From Geothermobacter sp964501815 (GTDB lineage Bacteria > Desulfobacterota > Desulfuromonadia > Desulfuromonadales > Geothermobacteraceae), in assembly GCA_964501815.1 (NCBI GenBank), contig CAZCUR010000045.1:1-20457 (forward strand): DNA of 20,457 bases, written 5' to 3'. This document shows, in pieces, positions 7,634-14,576 of the stretch (positions within the stretch are counted from its first letter, which is position 1; every line of letters begins with the position of its first letter). The translations under genes and the position numbers were made by a program. Below the pieces are notes generated by a model. That model saw only the letters and a program-made list of their open reading frames with translations, had not been told where the DNA came from and searched no databases.

Positions 7634-8002
7634 GTGAATATCGCAGAAAAAAGGCGCCAGTCTCGCCTCAAGCGTCAGACCCGGGTGCGCAAGAAGGTCA
7701 AGGGGACCCCGGAACGCCCGCGTCTGAGCGTGTTCCGCAGTGCTCGGCACATCTACGTTCAGGTCATTGATGATGTTGCGCGTAAGACCCTGGTTTCGGC
7801 GTCGACGGTGTCCAAGGATATCGCCGATGGGCTGAAATCGACCGGTAACATCGAAGCGGCGCGCGCGGTCGGCAAAGCCATTGCCGAAAAGGCGCTCGCC
7901 CAGAATATCAACAAGGTGGTTTTTGACCGTAACGGGTTTCTTTACCACGGTCGGGTCAAGGCCCTTGCCGACGCGGCGCGGGAAGCCGGCCTGTCGTTCT
8001 AA
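7634..8002 (+). CDS. rplR: 50S ribosomal protein L18
   Basis: A 122-residue L18 (E. coli 117) that brings 5S rRNA into the central protuberance with L5. The basic N-terminus (RRQSRLKRQTRVRKKVKGTP) and the core motif RPRLSVFRSARHIYVQVIDD at residues 28-47 identify it, as does the end GRVKALADAAREAGLSF. The start is GTG 7634 with AAGGAG at 7621-7626. rpsE follows after 17 bp. Confidence 0.97.
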   Translation: MNIAEKRRQSRLKRQTRVRKKVKGTPERPRLSVFRSARHIYVQVIDDVARKTLVSASTVSKDIADGLKSTGNIEAARAVGKAIAEKALAQNINKVVFDRNGFLYHGRVKALADAAREAGLSF

Positions 8003-8007
8003 GGTAG

Positions 8008-8013
8008 AGGAGG
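8008..8013 (+). promoter_or_regulatory. Strong Shine-Dalgarno site deciding the rpsE TTG start
   Basis: AGGAGG, inside a longer GAGGAGGAG run (8007-8015), lies 6 nt before TTG 8020. An in-frame TAG at 8005-8007 rules out any upstream start, and no ATG or GTG lies in frame nearby. Confidence 0.85.
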
Positions 8014-8019
8014 AGATCC

Positions 8020-8517
8020 TTGCAACGCAATGATCAGGTGGAAAACGAGCTGATTGATCGCGTCATTCACATCAACCGGTGCGCGAAGGTGGTCAAGGGC
8101 GGCCGGCGCTTCAGCTTCTCGGCTCTGGTGGTCGTCGGTGACGGCAACGGCCAGGTCGGCTACGGGCTGGGCAAGGCGCGTGAGGTGCCCGAGGCAATCC
8201 GCAAGGGCGTCGAAAAGGCCCGCAAGAACATGATTCAGGTCCCGCTCAAGGGCAAGACCGTGCCTTACGATGTCGTCGGCAAGTACGGAGCCGGGAAGGT
8301 GCTGCTCAAAAGCGCCTCCGAAGGTACCGGCGTTATCGCCGGCGGTGCCGTGCGTGCGGTCCTGGAGGTCGCCGGTGTTGGTGACATTCTGTCGAAATGT
8401 CTCGGGTCGAACAATCCGCACAATGTGGTCAAGGCGACCATGAACGCGCTGAGCAAAATCAAAAGCGAAGAGACCATCCTGCAGCGTCGCGGCCTGGCCG
8501 GGACCCAGGAAGGCTAG
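8020..8517 (+). CDS. rpsE: 30S ribosomal protein S5
   Basis: A 165-residue S5 (E. coli 167), part of the mRNA entry tunnel with S3 and S4 and important for decoding accuracy. The N-terminal double-stranded RNA-binding-like domain (about 10-75) contains VVKGGRRFSFSALVVVGDGN and GYGLGKAREVPEAIRKG. The C-terminal domain has GTGVIAGGAVRAVLEVAG. The start is TTG, fixed by an in-frame TAG 15 nt upstream and by a strong ribosome binding site. It sits between rplR and rpmD as in other spc operons. Confidence 0.98.
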   Translation: MQRNDQVENELIDRVIHINRCAKVVKGGRRFSFSALVVVGDGNGQVGYGLGKAREVPEAIRKGVEKARKNMIQVPLKGKTVPYDVVGKYGAGKVLLKSASEGTGVIAGGAVRAVLEVAGVGDILSKCLGSNNPHNVVKATMNALSKIKSEETILQRRGLAGTQEG

Positions 8518-8531
8518 CTGGAGACGGATCA

Positions 8532-8711
8532 ATGGCCAAGGAACTGAAAATCACACTGAAGCGCAGCCCCATTGGACGCCCGGCCTACTTTGGCAAGGTA
8601 CTCAAAGGTCTGGGGTTGACCCGGCTGAACAAAACCGTGGTCTTGCAGGACACTCCCGAAATCCGTGGGATGATCGCCAAGGTTTCCCACATGGTTTCGG
8701 TTGAGGACTAA
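8532..8711 (+). CDS. rpmD: 50S ribosomal protein L30
   Basis: A 59-residue L30, the family length. The sequence begins MAKELKITLKRSPIGRPAYF and ends with the typical DTPEIRGMIAKVSHMVSVED. The open frame extends upstream into rpsE, but ATG 8532 with GGAG at 8520-8523 gives the conserved start. L30 is a peripheral large-subunit protein, missing in some lineages and present here between rpsE and rplO as in E. coli. Confidence 0.96.
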   Translation: MAKELKITLKRSPIGRPAYFGKVLKGLGLTRLNKTVVLQDTPEIRGMIAKVSHMVSVED

Positions 8712-8732
8712 CGTTCGACAAGGAATGGCATC

Positions 8733-9173
8733 ATGGATCTGAGCAATCTCAAACCGGCTATCGGTTCGACGAAAAACAGAAAGAGAATCGGCCGCGGTCC
8801 CGGTTCCGGTACCGGCAAAACCGCCGGAAAGGGGCACAAGGGACAGAATGCCCGCTCCGGCGGCGGTGTCAAGGCCGGCTTCGAAGGCGGTCAGATGCCG
8901 ATGCAGCGGCGTCTGCCCAAGCGCGGCTTCACCCCGCTGAAGAAAAAGGTCTACGCCCTGGTCAATCTGCGCGATCTCGAGCTGTTCGAGGCCGGGAGTG
9001 TCGTTGACGTTGCGGCCCTGGGCAAGGCCGGACTCGTCAGCAAAATCGGTGACGGTGTCAAGATTCTTGGTGATGGCGAACTCACCAAGGCTCTGACTGT
9101 CCAGGCGCACAAATTCAGCAAATCGGCCGTCGAAAAGATTGAAGCTGCCGGCGGCAAGGCCGAGGTCATCTAA
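8733..9173 (+). CDS. rplO: 50S ribosomal protein L15
   Basis: A 146-residue L15 (E. coli 144). The glycine-rich, basic N-terminal extension (GRGPGSGTGKTAGKGHKGQN, about residues 21-40) threads into 23S rRNA, and the C-terminal globular domain follows. The motif GFEGGQMPMQRRLPKRGF at about 50-67 is a family signature. AAGGAATGG precedes the ATG. Only 3 bp separate its stop from the secY start, so the two are probably translationally coupled. Confidence 0.97.
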   Translation: MDLSNLKPAIGSTKNRKRIGRGPGSGTGKTAGKGHKGQNARSGGGVKAGFEGGQMPMQRRLPKRGFTPLKKKVYALVNLRDLELFEAGSVVDVAALGKAGLVSKIGDGVKILGDGELTKALTVQAHKFSKSAVEKIEAAGGKAEVI

Positions 9174-9176
9174 GCC

Positions 9177-10487
9177 GTGTTCAAATACCTGCAGAACATC
9201 TTCTCCATCCCGGAACTGCGACGTCGTATCCTGTTTACCCTTGGTATGCTCGTCGTTTACCGGGTCGGCTGTCACGTGCCGACCCCGGGAATCGATGCCG
9301 GGGTTCTGGCCAAGTTCTTTGAAGGGACCCAGGGAACCCTGCTTGGCCTGGTCAGCGCCTTTACCGGTGGTGCCTTGCGCCGCATGACGGTCTTTGCGCT
9401 CGGGATTATGCCGTATATTTCGGCTTCCATTATCCTGCAGCTGTTGACCGTGGTGTTTGAGCCGGTCGAACGGGTTGCCAAGGAAGGTGAGCAGGGGCGC
9501 AAGACCATCACTAAATGGACGCGCTACGGGACTATTATCCTGAGTGTGATCCAGGGGGCCGGTATCGCCGTCGGCCTGCAGACCATGACCGGTCCGGCCG
9601 GTGAACCGGTCGTTCCCAATCCGGGCATTGGTTTTGTCCTGCTGACCGTGATAACCCTCACCGCCGGTACCGCCTTCATCATGTGGCTCGGTGAGCAGAT
9701 TACCGAGCGGGGGATCGGCAACGGCATTTCGCTGATCATCTTCGCCGGTATCGTCGCCAATATCCCGGCGGCGCTGGTCAATACCATTCGCCTGCTGAAT
9801 ACGGGTGAACTTGGCCCGATCACCCTGCTTGTCATCCTGGTCATCATGGTGGCGGTCATCTGGGCCATCATTTTCATGGAGCGGGCGCAGCGCCGGGTTC
9901 CCATCCACTATGCCAAGCGTGTCGTCGGCATGCGCAACATGGGTGGGCAGACCAGCCACCTGCCGCTGAAGATCAACATGAGCGGGGTTATCCCCCCGAT
10001 CTTCGCCAGCTCCATTATCATGTTCCCCGCCACCGTCGCCAATCTGGTCGACGTGCCCTGGGTGCAGAAGATTGCCTCGATGATGACGCCGAGCCACTGG
10101 CTCTACAACCTCTTTTATGTTGCGTTCATCATCTTTTTCTGCTACTTCTACACGGCTGTCACCTTCAATCCGGTGGATGTGGCGGACAACATCAAGAAAC
10201 AGGGCGGTTACGTCCCCGGCATCCGTCCGGGCAAGGCGACCGCCGAGTACATTGACACCGTGCTCGGGCGTATTACCTTCGCCGGAGCTATTTATGTGTC
10301 CCTGGTCTGCGTGCTGCCGACCATCCTGATCAGCAAGCTGAATGTGCCGTTTTACTTCGGCGGCACGTCGTTGCTCATTGTTGTCGGAGTTGGCATGGAC
10401 ACGGCCGCGCAGATTGAATCGCACCTGATTTCCAGGTCCTACGAGGGCTTCATGAAGGGTGTGAGCCTCAAGGGACGTCGGGGGTAG
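9177..10487 (+). CDS. secY: Protein translocase subunit SecY
   Basis: A 436-residue SecY (E. coli 443), the channel of the SecYEG translocon in the inner membrane. About ten hydrophobic segments can be followed, beginning near residues 18-36 (ILFTLGMLVVYRVGCHVPTP). The plug region, the Gly/Pro-rich NMSGVIPPIFASSI and the C-terminal FGGTSLLIVVGVGMDTAAQI are typical. The start is GTG 9177, 3 bp after rplO; GAGG at 9162-9165 inside rplO is a weak ribosome binding site, so coupling to rplO translation is likely. adk follows after 3 bp. Confidence 0.98.
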   Translation: MFKYLQNIFSIPELRRRILFTLGMLVVYRVGCHVPTPGIDAGVLAKFFEGTQGTLLGLVSAFTGGALRRMTVFALGIMPYISASIILQLLTVVFEPVERVAKEGEQGRKTITKWTRYGTIILSVIQGAGIAVGLQTMTGPAGEPVVPNPGIGFVLLTVITLTAGTAFIMWLGEQITERGIGNGISLIIFAGIVANIPAALVNTIRLLNTGELGPITLLVILVIMVAVIWAIIFMERAQRRVPIHYAKRVVGMRNMGGQTSHLPLKINMSGVIPPIFASSIIMFPATVANLVDVPWVQKIASMMTPSHWLYNLFYVAFIIFFCYFYTAVTFNPVDVADNIKKQGGYVPGIRPGKATAEYIDTVLGRITFAGAIYVSLVCVLPTILISKLNVPFYFGGTSLLIVVGVGMDTAAQIESHLISRSYEGFMKGVSLKGRRG

Positions 10488-10490
10488 GGC

Positions 10491-11141
10491 GTGAATCTGA
10501 TACTGTTAGGACCGCCCGGGGCCGGCAAGGGGACCCAGGCGAAAATGCTGATTGAAAAATTCGGGATCCCCCAGATCTCGACCGGTGACATGCTGCGGGC
10601 CGCCGTGGCAGCGGGGACCGAGCTTGGCCTCAGGGCCAAGGCCTGCATGGACGCCGGAACCCTGGTTCCTGATGAGGTGGTGATCGGCATCGTCGGGGAG
10701 CGGCTTGCCCAGCCTGATTGTGGCAAGGGATTCATTCTGGACGGTTTTCCCCGTACCGTGACCCAGGCCGACGCGTTGAAAATGACGCTTGAGGGTCTGG
10801 GGAAGGCTCTGGACGCTGTTATTAGCCTTGAGGTTGACCCCGAGGCGCTGGTGGAAAGATTGACCGGGCGCCGCACCTGTCGCGCCTGTGGGCAGGGTTT
10901 TCACGTCCGTTTCGATCCGCCGCGCACGGACGGGGTGTGTGATGCATGCGGTGGCGAGCTCTACCAGCGTGATGACGACCGGGAAGAGACCATCCGCAAA
11001 CGCCTCACAGTCTATCAGGAGCAGACCGCGCCACTGATTGACTACTATCAGCAGGAAGGCCTGCTGGTGGCCATTGATGGCATGCAGGATATCCAGGTTG
11101 TTCAGGAAGATATTCTCGCCACCCTCCGGGAGGGTCGGTGA
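10491..11141 (+). CDS. adk: Adenylate kinase, long form with zinc LID
   Basis: A 216-residue adenylate kinase: ATP + AMP to 2 ADP, in the cytoplasm. The P-loop GPPGAGKGT is at residues 7-15, the AMP-site motif DGFPRT at 84-89. The LID domain carries four cysteines, Cys130, Cys133, Cys150 and Cys153, which should bind a structural zinc; E. coli Adk lacks these. GTG 10491 is 3 bp after the secY stop with only a weak G-rich site, again suggesting coupling. The last bases overlap map as GTGA. The secY-adk-map order is common outside enterobacteria. Confidence 0.98.
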   Translation: MNLILLGPPGAGKGTQAKMLIEKFGIPQISTGDMLRAAVAAGTELGLRAKACMDAGTLVPDEVVIGIVGERLAQPDCGKGFILDGFPRTVTQADALKMTLEGLGKALDAVISLEVDPEALVERLTGRRTCRACGQGFHVRFDPPRTDGVCDACGGELYQRDDDREETIRKRLTVYQEQTAPLIDYYQQEGLLVAIDGMQDIQVVQEDILATLREGR

Positions 11142-11887
11142 TTGTCCTGAAGACCCGGCGTGAACTCGACAAAATGAGGGTCGCCGGGCGCATGGTTGCT
11201 GAAATTCTCGCGATTTTGCGGGAAAAGGTTCGGCCGGGTGTTACGACCCTTGAGCTGGACCGGCTGGCGGAAAAGGAGTGTCGGAAAAGGAAGGCCGTTC
11301 CAGCCTTCAAGGGCTATGGCGGTTTTCCTTTTTCGATTTGCGCATCCCCCAACGAAAAAGTGGTGCACGGCTTTCCCAATGACGAGCCGCTGGCCGAGGG
11401 GGATATTCTGAGTATCGATTTCGGAGTCCTTTACGACGGCTTTTACGGCGATTCCGCCATGACGCTGGCCGTCGGGGAGATTTCGGAAGAGCGTCAGCGG
11501 TTGCTGGAGGTGACTGAAAGGTCTCTTTACAGCGCCATTGAGCAAATGAGGCCTGGCGGGCGTCTGGGGGATGTGTCCCATGCCGTCCAGGCCTGTGTCG
11601 AACCTGAAGGGTTCAGCGTGGTGCGCGAGTTTGTCGGGCACGGTATTGGCCGCAAGCTGCACGAGGCACCTCAGGTGCCCAATTTCGGCCCTGCAGGGCA
11701 GGGACCGAAACTGAAGGCAGGGATGGTGCTGGCCATTGAACCGATGATCAACGCCGGCCGCGCCGGCGTTCGGATCCTTGAAGACGGTTGGACGGCTGTG
11801 ACGGTCGATGGCAGAGATTCCGCTCACTTTGAGCACACTGTGGCATTGACCGACAACGGCCCGGAAATATTGACCCGGCAGGACTGA
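11138..11887 (+). CDS. map: Methionine aminopeptidase, type I
   Basis: A 249-residue type Ia enzyme that removes the initiator Met from nascent proteins with small second residues. All active-site residues are recognisable: His77 and the metal ligands Asp94, Asp105, His168, Glu201 and Glu232 (equivalent to E. coli Asp97, Asp108, His171, Glu204, Glu235). No N-terminal extension is present. The start is GTG 11138 overlapping the adk stop (GTGA); AGGGAGGG about 8 nt upstream may serve as ribosome binding site. In many bacteria infA follows map; here rpmJ comes 39 bp later. Confidence 0.98.
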   Translation: MIVLKTRRELDKMRVAGRMVAEILAILREKVRPGVTTLELDRLAEKECRKRKAVPAFKGYGGFPFSICASPNEKVVHGFPNDEPLAEGDILSIDFGVLYDGFYGDSAMTLAVGEISEERQRLLEVTERSLYSAIEQMRPGGRLGDVSHAVQACVEPEGFSVVREFVGHGIGRKLHEAPQVPNFGPAGQGPKLKAGMVLAIEPMINAGRAGVRILEDGWTAVTVDGRDSAHFEHTVALTDNGPEILTRQD

Positions 11888-11926
11888 CTGCCGGCCTGAT
11901 ACGCACGCAAGAAAAGGAAACGGACC

Positions 11927-12040
11927 ATGAAAGTTCGAGCTTCGGTCAAGAAAATCTGCGACAAATGCAAAGTCATCAAGCGCAAGGGCGTTGTTCGCAT
12001 TATCTGCGAGAATCCCAAGCACAAGCAGAGACAGGGGTAA
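11927..12040 (+). CDS. rpmJ: 50S ribosomal protein L36 (zinc form)
   Basis: A 37-residue L36 starting MKVRASVKKICDKCKVIKRK and ending HKQRQG. The zinc ligands Cys11, Cys14, Cys27 and His32 are all present, so this is the zinc-binding version. L36 is the smallest large-subunit protein and buttresses 23S rRNA near the L7/L12 stalk base. AAAAGGAAA lies about 8 nt upstream of the ATG. The gene is bounded by map (39 bp) and rpsM (12 bp). Confidence 0.97.
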   Translation: MKVRASVKKICDKCKVIKRKGVVRIICENPKHKQRQG

Positions 12041-12045
12041 AGGAG
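12040..12045 (+). promoter_or_regulatory. Shine-Dalgarno site deciding the rpsM TTG start
   Basis: AAGGAG overlaps the last base of the rpmJ stop codon and lies 7 nt before TTG 12053. The same TAA (12038-12040) is in frame with rpsM, so no upstream start is possible. Confidence 0.85.
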
Positions 12046-12052
12046 CAAGACA

Positions 12053-12421
12053 TTGGCACGTATAGCTGGTATTGATTTGCCGAGGAACAAGCGGATCGAG
12101 GTCGCCCTGACCTACATCTACGGTATCGGTCGTTCCACCTCCCAGGAAATCCTGAAAAAGGCTGGTGTCGATTTCAACACCCGGTCCGACGATCTGACCG
12201 AAAGTGAAGTCGCCAAGATTCGCTCCATTATCGACAGCGAGTATACCGTCGAGGGCGACCTGCGCCGGGATGTCCAGATGAACATCAAGCGGCTGATGGA
12301 CCTTGGCTGTTACCGCGGGCTGCGCCACCGCAAGGGATTGCCTGTGCGGGGGCAGAAAACCAAAACCAACGCCCGGACCCGCAAGGGGCCGCGCAAGACT
12401 GTCGCTGGCAAGAAGAAATAA
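12053..12421 (+). CDS. rpsM: 30S ribosomal protein S13
   Basis: A 122-residue S13 (E. coli 118) at the top of the 30S head, contacting L5 and L31 in the B1 bridges and the P-site tRNA through its basic tail (TRKGPRKTVAGKKK). The start MARIAGIDLPRNKRIEVAL and the helix-two-turn-helix motif around YIYGIGRSTSQEIL are diagnostic. RGLRHRKGLPVRGQKTKTNA at about 85-104 is also conserved. Initiation is at TTG 12053. The 12 bp gap to rpmJ is too short to hold an E. coli-type S4-binding pseudoknot entirely outside coding sequence. Confidence 0.98.
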   Translation: MARIAGIDLPRNKRIEVALTYIYGIGRSTSQEILKKAGVDFNTRSDDLTESEVAKIRSIIDSEYTVEGDLRRDVQMNIKRLMDLGCYRGLRHRKGLPVRGQKTKTNARTRKGPRKTVAGKKK

Positions 12422-12433
12422 GGCGGAGGAATC

Positions 12434-12829
12434 ATGGCCAAGCCAGGCAAGCGTACGAGCAGAAAAAGAGTCGAGAAGAAGAATATCGCCACAGGTATTG
12501 CTCATATCCAGGCGACCTTCAACAATACCATCGTCACCTTTACCGACCCGGCCGGCAATGTTGTCAGCTGGGCGACTGCCGGTGGCTCCGGTTTCCGTGG
12601 GTCGCGCAAGAGCACACCCTTTGCCGCCCAGGTGGCTGCAGAGCGGGCTGCCAAGGCTGCTCAGGAACACGGTATGCGCAGCGTCGAGATTCGCGTCAAG
12701 GGACCGGGGTCCGGTCGTGAATCGGCTCTGCGTGCCATTGCCGCCGCCGGACTTTCGGTGACTTCCATTCGTGACGTGACACCTGTTCCTCACAATGGCT
12801 GTCGCCCCCCCAAACGTCGCAGAGTCTAA
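12434..12829 (+). CDS. rpsK: 30S ribosomal protein S11
   Basis: A 131-residue S11 (E. coli 129), on the platform beside the mRNA exit site. Family motifs are IATGIAHIQATFNNTIVTFT (about 17-36) and the C-terminal HNGCRPPKRRRV. The Asn-Gly in that end motif is the residue pair that forms isoaspartate in E. coli S11. GGCGGAGGA just upstream of ATG 12434 is the ribosome binding site. It is 12 bp after rpsM and 20 bp before rpsD. Confidence 0.98.
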   Translation: MAKPGKRTSRKRVEKKNIATGIAHIQATFNNTIVTFTDPAGNVVSWATAGGSGFRGSRKSTPFAAQVAAERAAKAAQEHGMRSVEIRVKGPGSGRESALRAIAAAGLSVTSIRDVTPVPHNGCRPPKRRRV

Positions 12830-12835
12830 CCAGTT

Positions 12836-12842
12836 AAGGAGG
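12836..12842 (+). promoter_or_regulatory. Strong Shine-Dalgarno site deciding the rpsD TTG start
   Basis: AAGGAGG lies 7 nt before TTG 12850. An in-frame TAA at 12835-12837 excludes upstream starts, and the first downstream ATG (12898) would remove the zinc-binding N-terminus. Confidence 0.85.
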
Positions 12843-12849
12843 ACGAACG

Positions 12850-13479
12850 TTGGCTAGATATATCGGTTCCGTCTGCCGCCTGTGCCGGCGGGAAAACATG
12901 AAGCTGTTCCTCAAGGGGGACAGGTGCTACACCGACAAATGCGCTATCGAGCGGCGCAATTACGCTCCCGGCCAGCACGGTCAGGCGCGTACCAAAGTGT
13001 CCGACTACGGCACTCAGCTGCGCGAAAAACAGCGTGTCAAGCGCACGTACGGCCTGCTGGAAAAACAGTTCCGCAGCTATTTCAAAAAGGCCGACCGCAT
13101 GAAAGGGGTTACGGGTGAAAACCTGCTGATCCTGCTGGAGCGCCGTCTTGACAGCATCGTTTATCGCCTCGGGTTTGCGACCTCACGTAACGAAGCCCGT
13201 CAGCTTGTGCGGCACGGACACTTTCTGGTTAATGGTCGCAAAGTGAATATCCCGTCTTTCCAGGTGCGGCCCGGTGACGAAATCACGTTGCGTGAAAAGA
13301 GCCGGAATATCGCCCGCATCAATGAAGCTCTCGACGGTGTCATGCGCCGCGGTGTTCCGTCCTGGGTCGAGCTTGACCGGGACAACTTCAAGGGAGTGGT
13401 CAAGACGCTGCCGGTTCGCGAAGAAATGACGACCCCGGTGTTCAACGAACGCCTGATCGTCGAGCTGTACTCGAAGTAA
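12850..13479 (+). CDS. rpsD: 30S ribosomal protein S4 (zinc form)
   Basis: A 209-residue S4 (E. coli 206), a 16S assembly initiator and part of the mRNA entry tunnel with S3 and S5. The N-terminal zinc knuckle has Cys9, Cys12, Cys26 and Cys31. The S4 RNA-binding domain is at about 100-160 (RLDSIVYRLGFATSRNEARQ). In E. coli S4 represses the alpha operon; I see no E. coli-like target upstream of rpsM. The start is TTG, forced by an in-frame TAA and a strong ribosome binding site. rpoA follows after 45 bp with a hairpin in between. Confidence 0.98.
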   Translation: MARYIGSVCRLCRRENMKLFLKGDRCYTDKCAIERRNYAPGQHGQARTKVSDYGTQLREKQRVKRTYGLLEKQFRSYFKKADRMKGVTGENLLILLERRLDSIVYRLGFATSRNEARQLVRHGHFLVNGRKVNIPSFQVRPGDEITLREKSRNIARINEALDGVMRRGVPSWVELDRDNFKGVVKTLPVREEMTTPVFNERLIVELYSK

Positions 13480-13491
13480 ACCATCGTAACC

Positions 13492-13509
13492 TCAGACCCC
13501 GCGGTCTGA
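13492..13509 (+). promoter_or_regulatory. Stem-loop between rpsD and rpoA, next to the rpoA ribosome binding site
   Basis: TCAGACC-CCGC-GGTCTGA is a perfect 7-bp inverted repeat with a 4-base loop. It ends two bases before the rpoA Shine-Dalgarno GGGGAGGG (13511-13518). No T-run follows, so it is not an intrinsic terminator. It could be an RNA stability or processing element, or it could affect access to the rpoA start. That role is inferred only from its position. Confidence 0.5.
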
Positions 13510-13524
13510 AGGGGAGGGATACGC

Positions 13525-14541
13525 ATGTACAAAAACTGGAGAGACCTGATCAAGCCCAAGCGTCTCCAGGTCGAAACCGATTCGCTGTCGGACACCTACG
13601 GCAAATTCTTTGCCGAGCCGTTTGAGCGCGGCTTCGGTACCACGCTGGGCAACTCCCTGCGCAGGGTGCTGTTGTCGTCCCTGCAGGGGGCGGCGATCAG
13701 TTCGGTGCGGATCAAGGGGGTGCTGCACGAATTCTCCACCATCCCCGGGGTGACTGAAGACGTGACCGACCTGATCCTCAATCTCAAGGGGGTCCTGCTC
13801 AAGCTGCACGGTCACGACAGCAGAAACATCCGCATCGTCAAAAAGGGTGCCGGCGTGATTACGGCGGGGGACATTGTCACCGACTCCCATGTCGAGGTTC
13901 TCAATCCGGACCATCATATCGCCACCTGTTCCAAAGAGGCGGATGTCGAAATCGATATGGTTGTCACCATGGGCAAGGGGTATGTCCCGGCCGACCGCAA
14001 TCGTGACGAAAAGGCCCCGGTGGGAACCATCCCCATTGACGCCATTTACTCGCCCATCAAGAAGGTCAACTTCCAGGTGACCAACGCCCGCGTCGGCCAG
14101 ATCACCGATTATGACAAACTGACCCTGGAAGTCTGGACCGACGGCAGTGTGCGTCCTGACGATGCTGTTGCCTATGCCGCCAAAATTCTCAAGGAGCAGT
14201 TGCAGATTTTCATCAACTTTGATGAAGATCAGGAGCCCGAGGAGGATGAGGTGAGTGAAGAGGCACGCCGCATCAATGAGAATCTCTATCGTTCCGTCGA
14301 GGAACTGGAGTTGTCGGTGCGCAGTGCCAACTGCCTGAAAAATGCCAATATCCGGTTGATCGGCGATCTGGTGCAGAAAACCGAGGCTGAGATGCTCAAA
14401 ACCCAGAATTTCGGTCGCAAATCCCTGAACGAGATCAAGGATATCCTGGCCGAAATGGGCCTGAGCCTTGGCATGACCCTCGAAAATTTCCCCGATCCCG
14501 AATATCTGAAAATTTTGCAGAAACAGGCCGACGAAGAGTAA
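13525..14541 (+). CDS. rpoA: DNA-directed RNA polymerase subunit alpha
   Basis: A 338-residue alpha subunit (E. coli 329). The N-terminal domain (about 1-232) dimerises and nucleates beta/beta' assembly; it contains GTTLGNSLRRVLLSSLQGAA at 38-57. An acidic linker (DEDQEPEEDEVSEE, 233-246) leads to the C-terminal domain (about 250-320), which binds UP elements and activators. Its DNA-binding arginine, E. coli Arg265, is Arg266 here (VRSANCLKNANI). GGGGAGGG 6 nt before the ATG is a strong ribosome binding site. The position between rpsD and rplQ is the standard alpha operon order. Confidence 0.98.
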   Translation: MYKNWRDLIKPKRLQVETDSLSDTYGKFFAEPFERGFGTTLGNSLRRVLLSSLQGAAISSVRIKGVLHEFSTIPGVTEDVTDLILNLKGVLLKLHGHDSRNIRIVKKGAGVITAGDIVTDSHVEVLNPDHHIATCSKEADVEIDMVVTMGKGYVPADRNRDEKAPVGTIPIDAIYSPIKKVNFQVTNARVGQITDYDKLTLEVWTDGSVRPDDAVAYAAKILKEQLQIFINFDEDQEPEEDEVSEEARRINENLYRSVEELELSVRSANCLKNANIRLIGDLVQKTEAEMLKTQNFGRKSLNEIKDILAEMGLSLGMTLENFPDPEYLKILQKQADEE

Positions 14542-14576
14542 AAAGGGTCGTTTCTGCCGGAAAGGATTGACAACCT

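Noticed and set aside
8529..10424. A 631-codon minus-strand open frame opposite rpmD, rplO and secY
   Set aside because: Antisense shadow of conserved genes, with a His/Asp/Gly-rich low-complexity translation and no family resemblance.
11888..12052. E. coli-type S4 repressor pseudoknot before rpsM
   Set aside because: The untranslated gaps are 39 and 12 bp, and I could not trace the nested pairing by eye; rpmJ occupies most of the span.
11102..12793. A 563-codon minus-strand open frame opposite map, rpmJ, rpsM and rpsK
   Set aside because: Shadow of well-identified genes caused by codon bias; no supporting ribosome binding site or domain.
14567..14572. TTGACA just upstream of rplQ as a promoter -35 box
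   Set aside because: No -10-like sequence is found 16-18 bp downstream inside rplQ, and the position overlaps the ribosome binding region.
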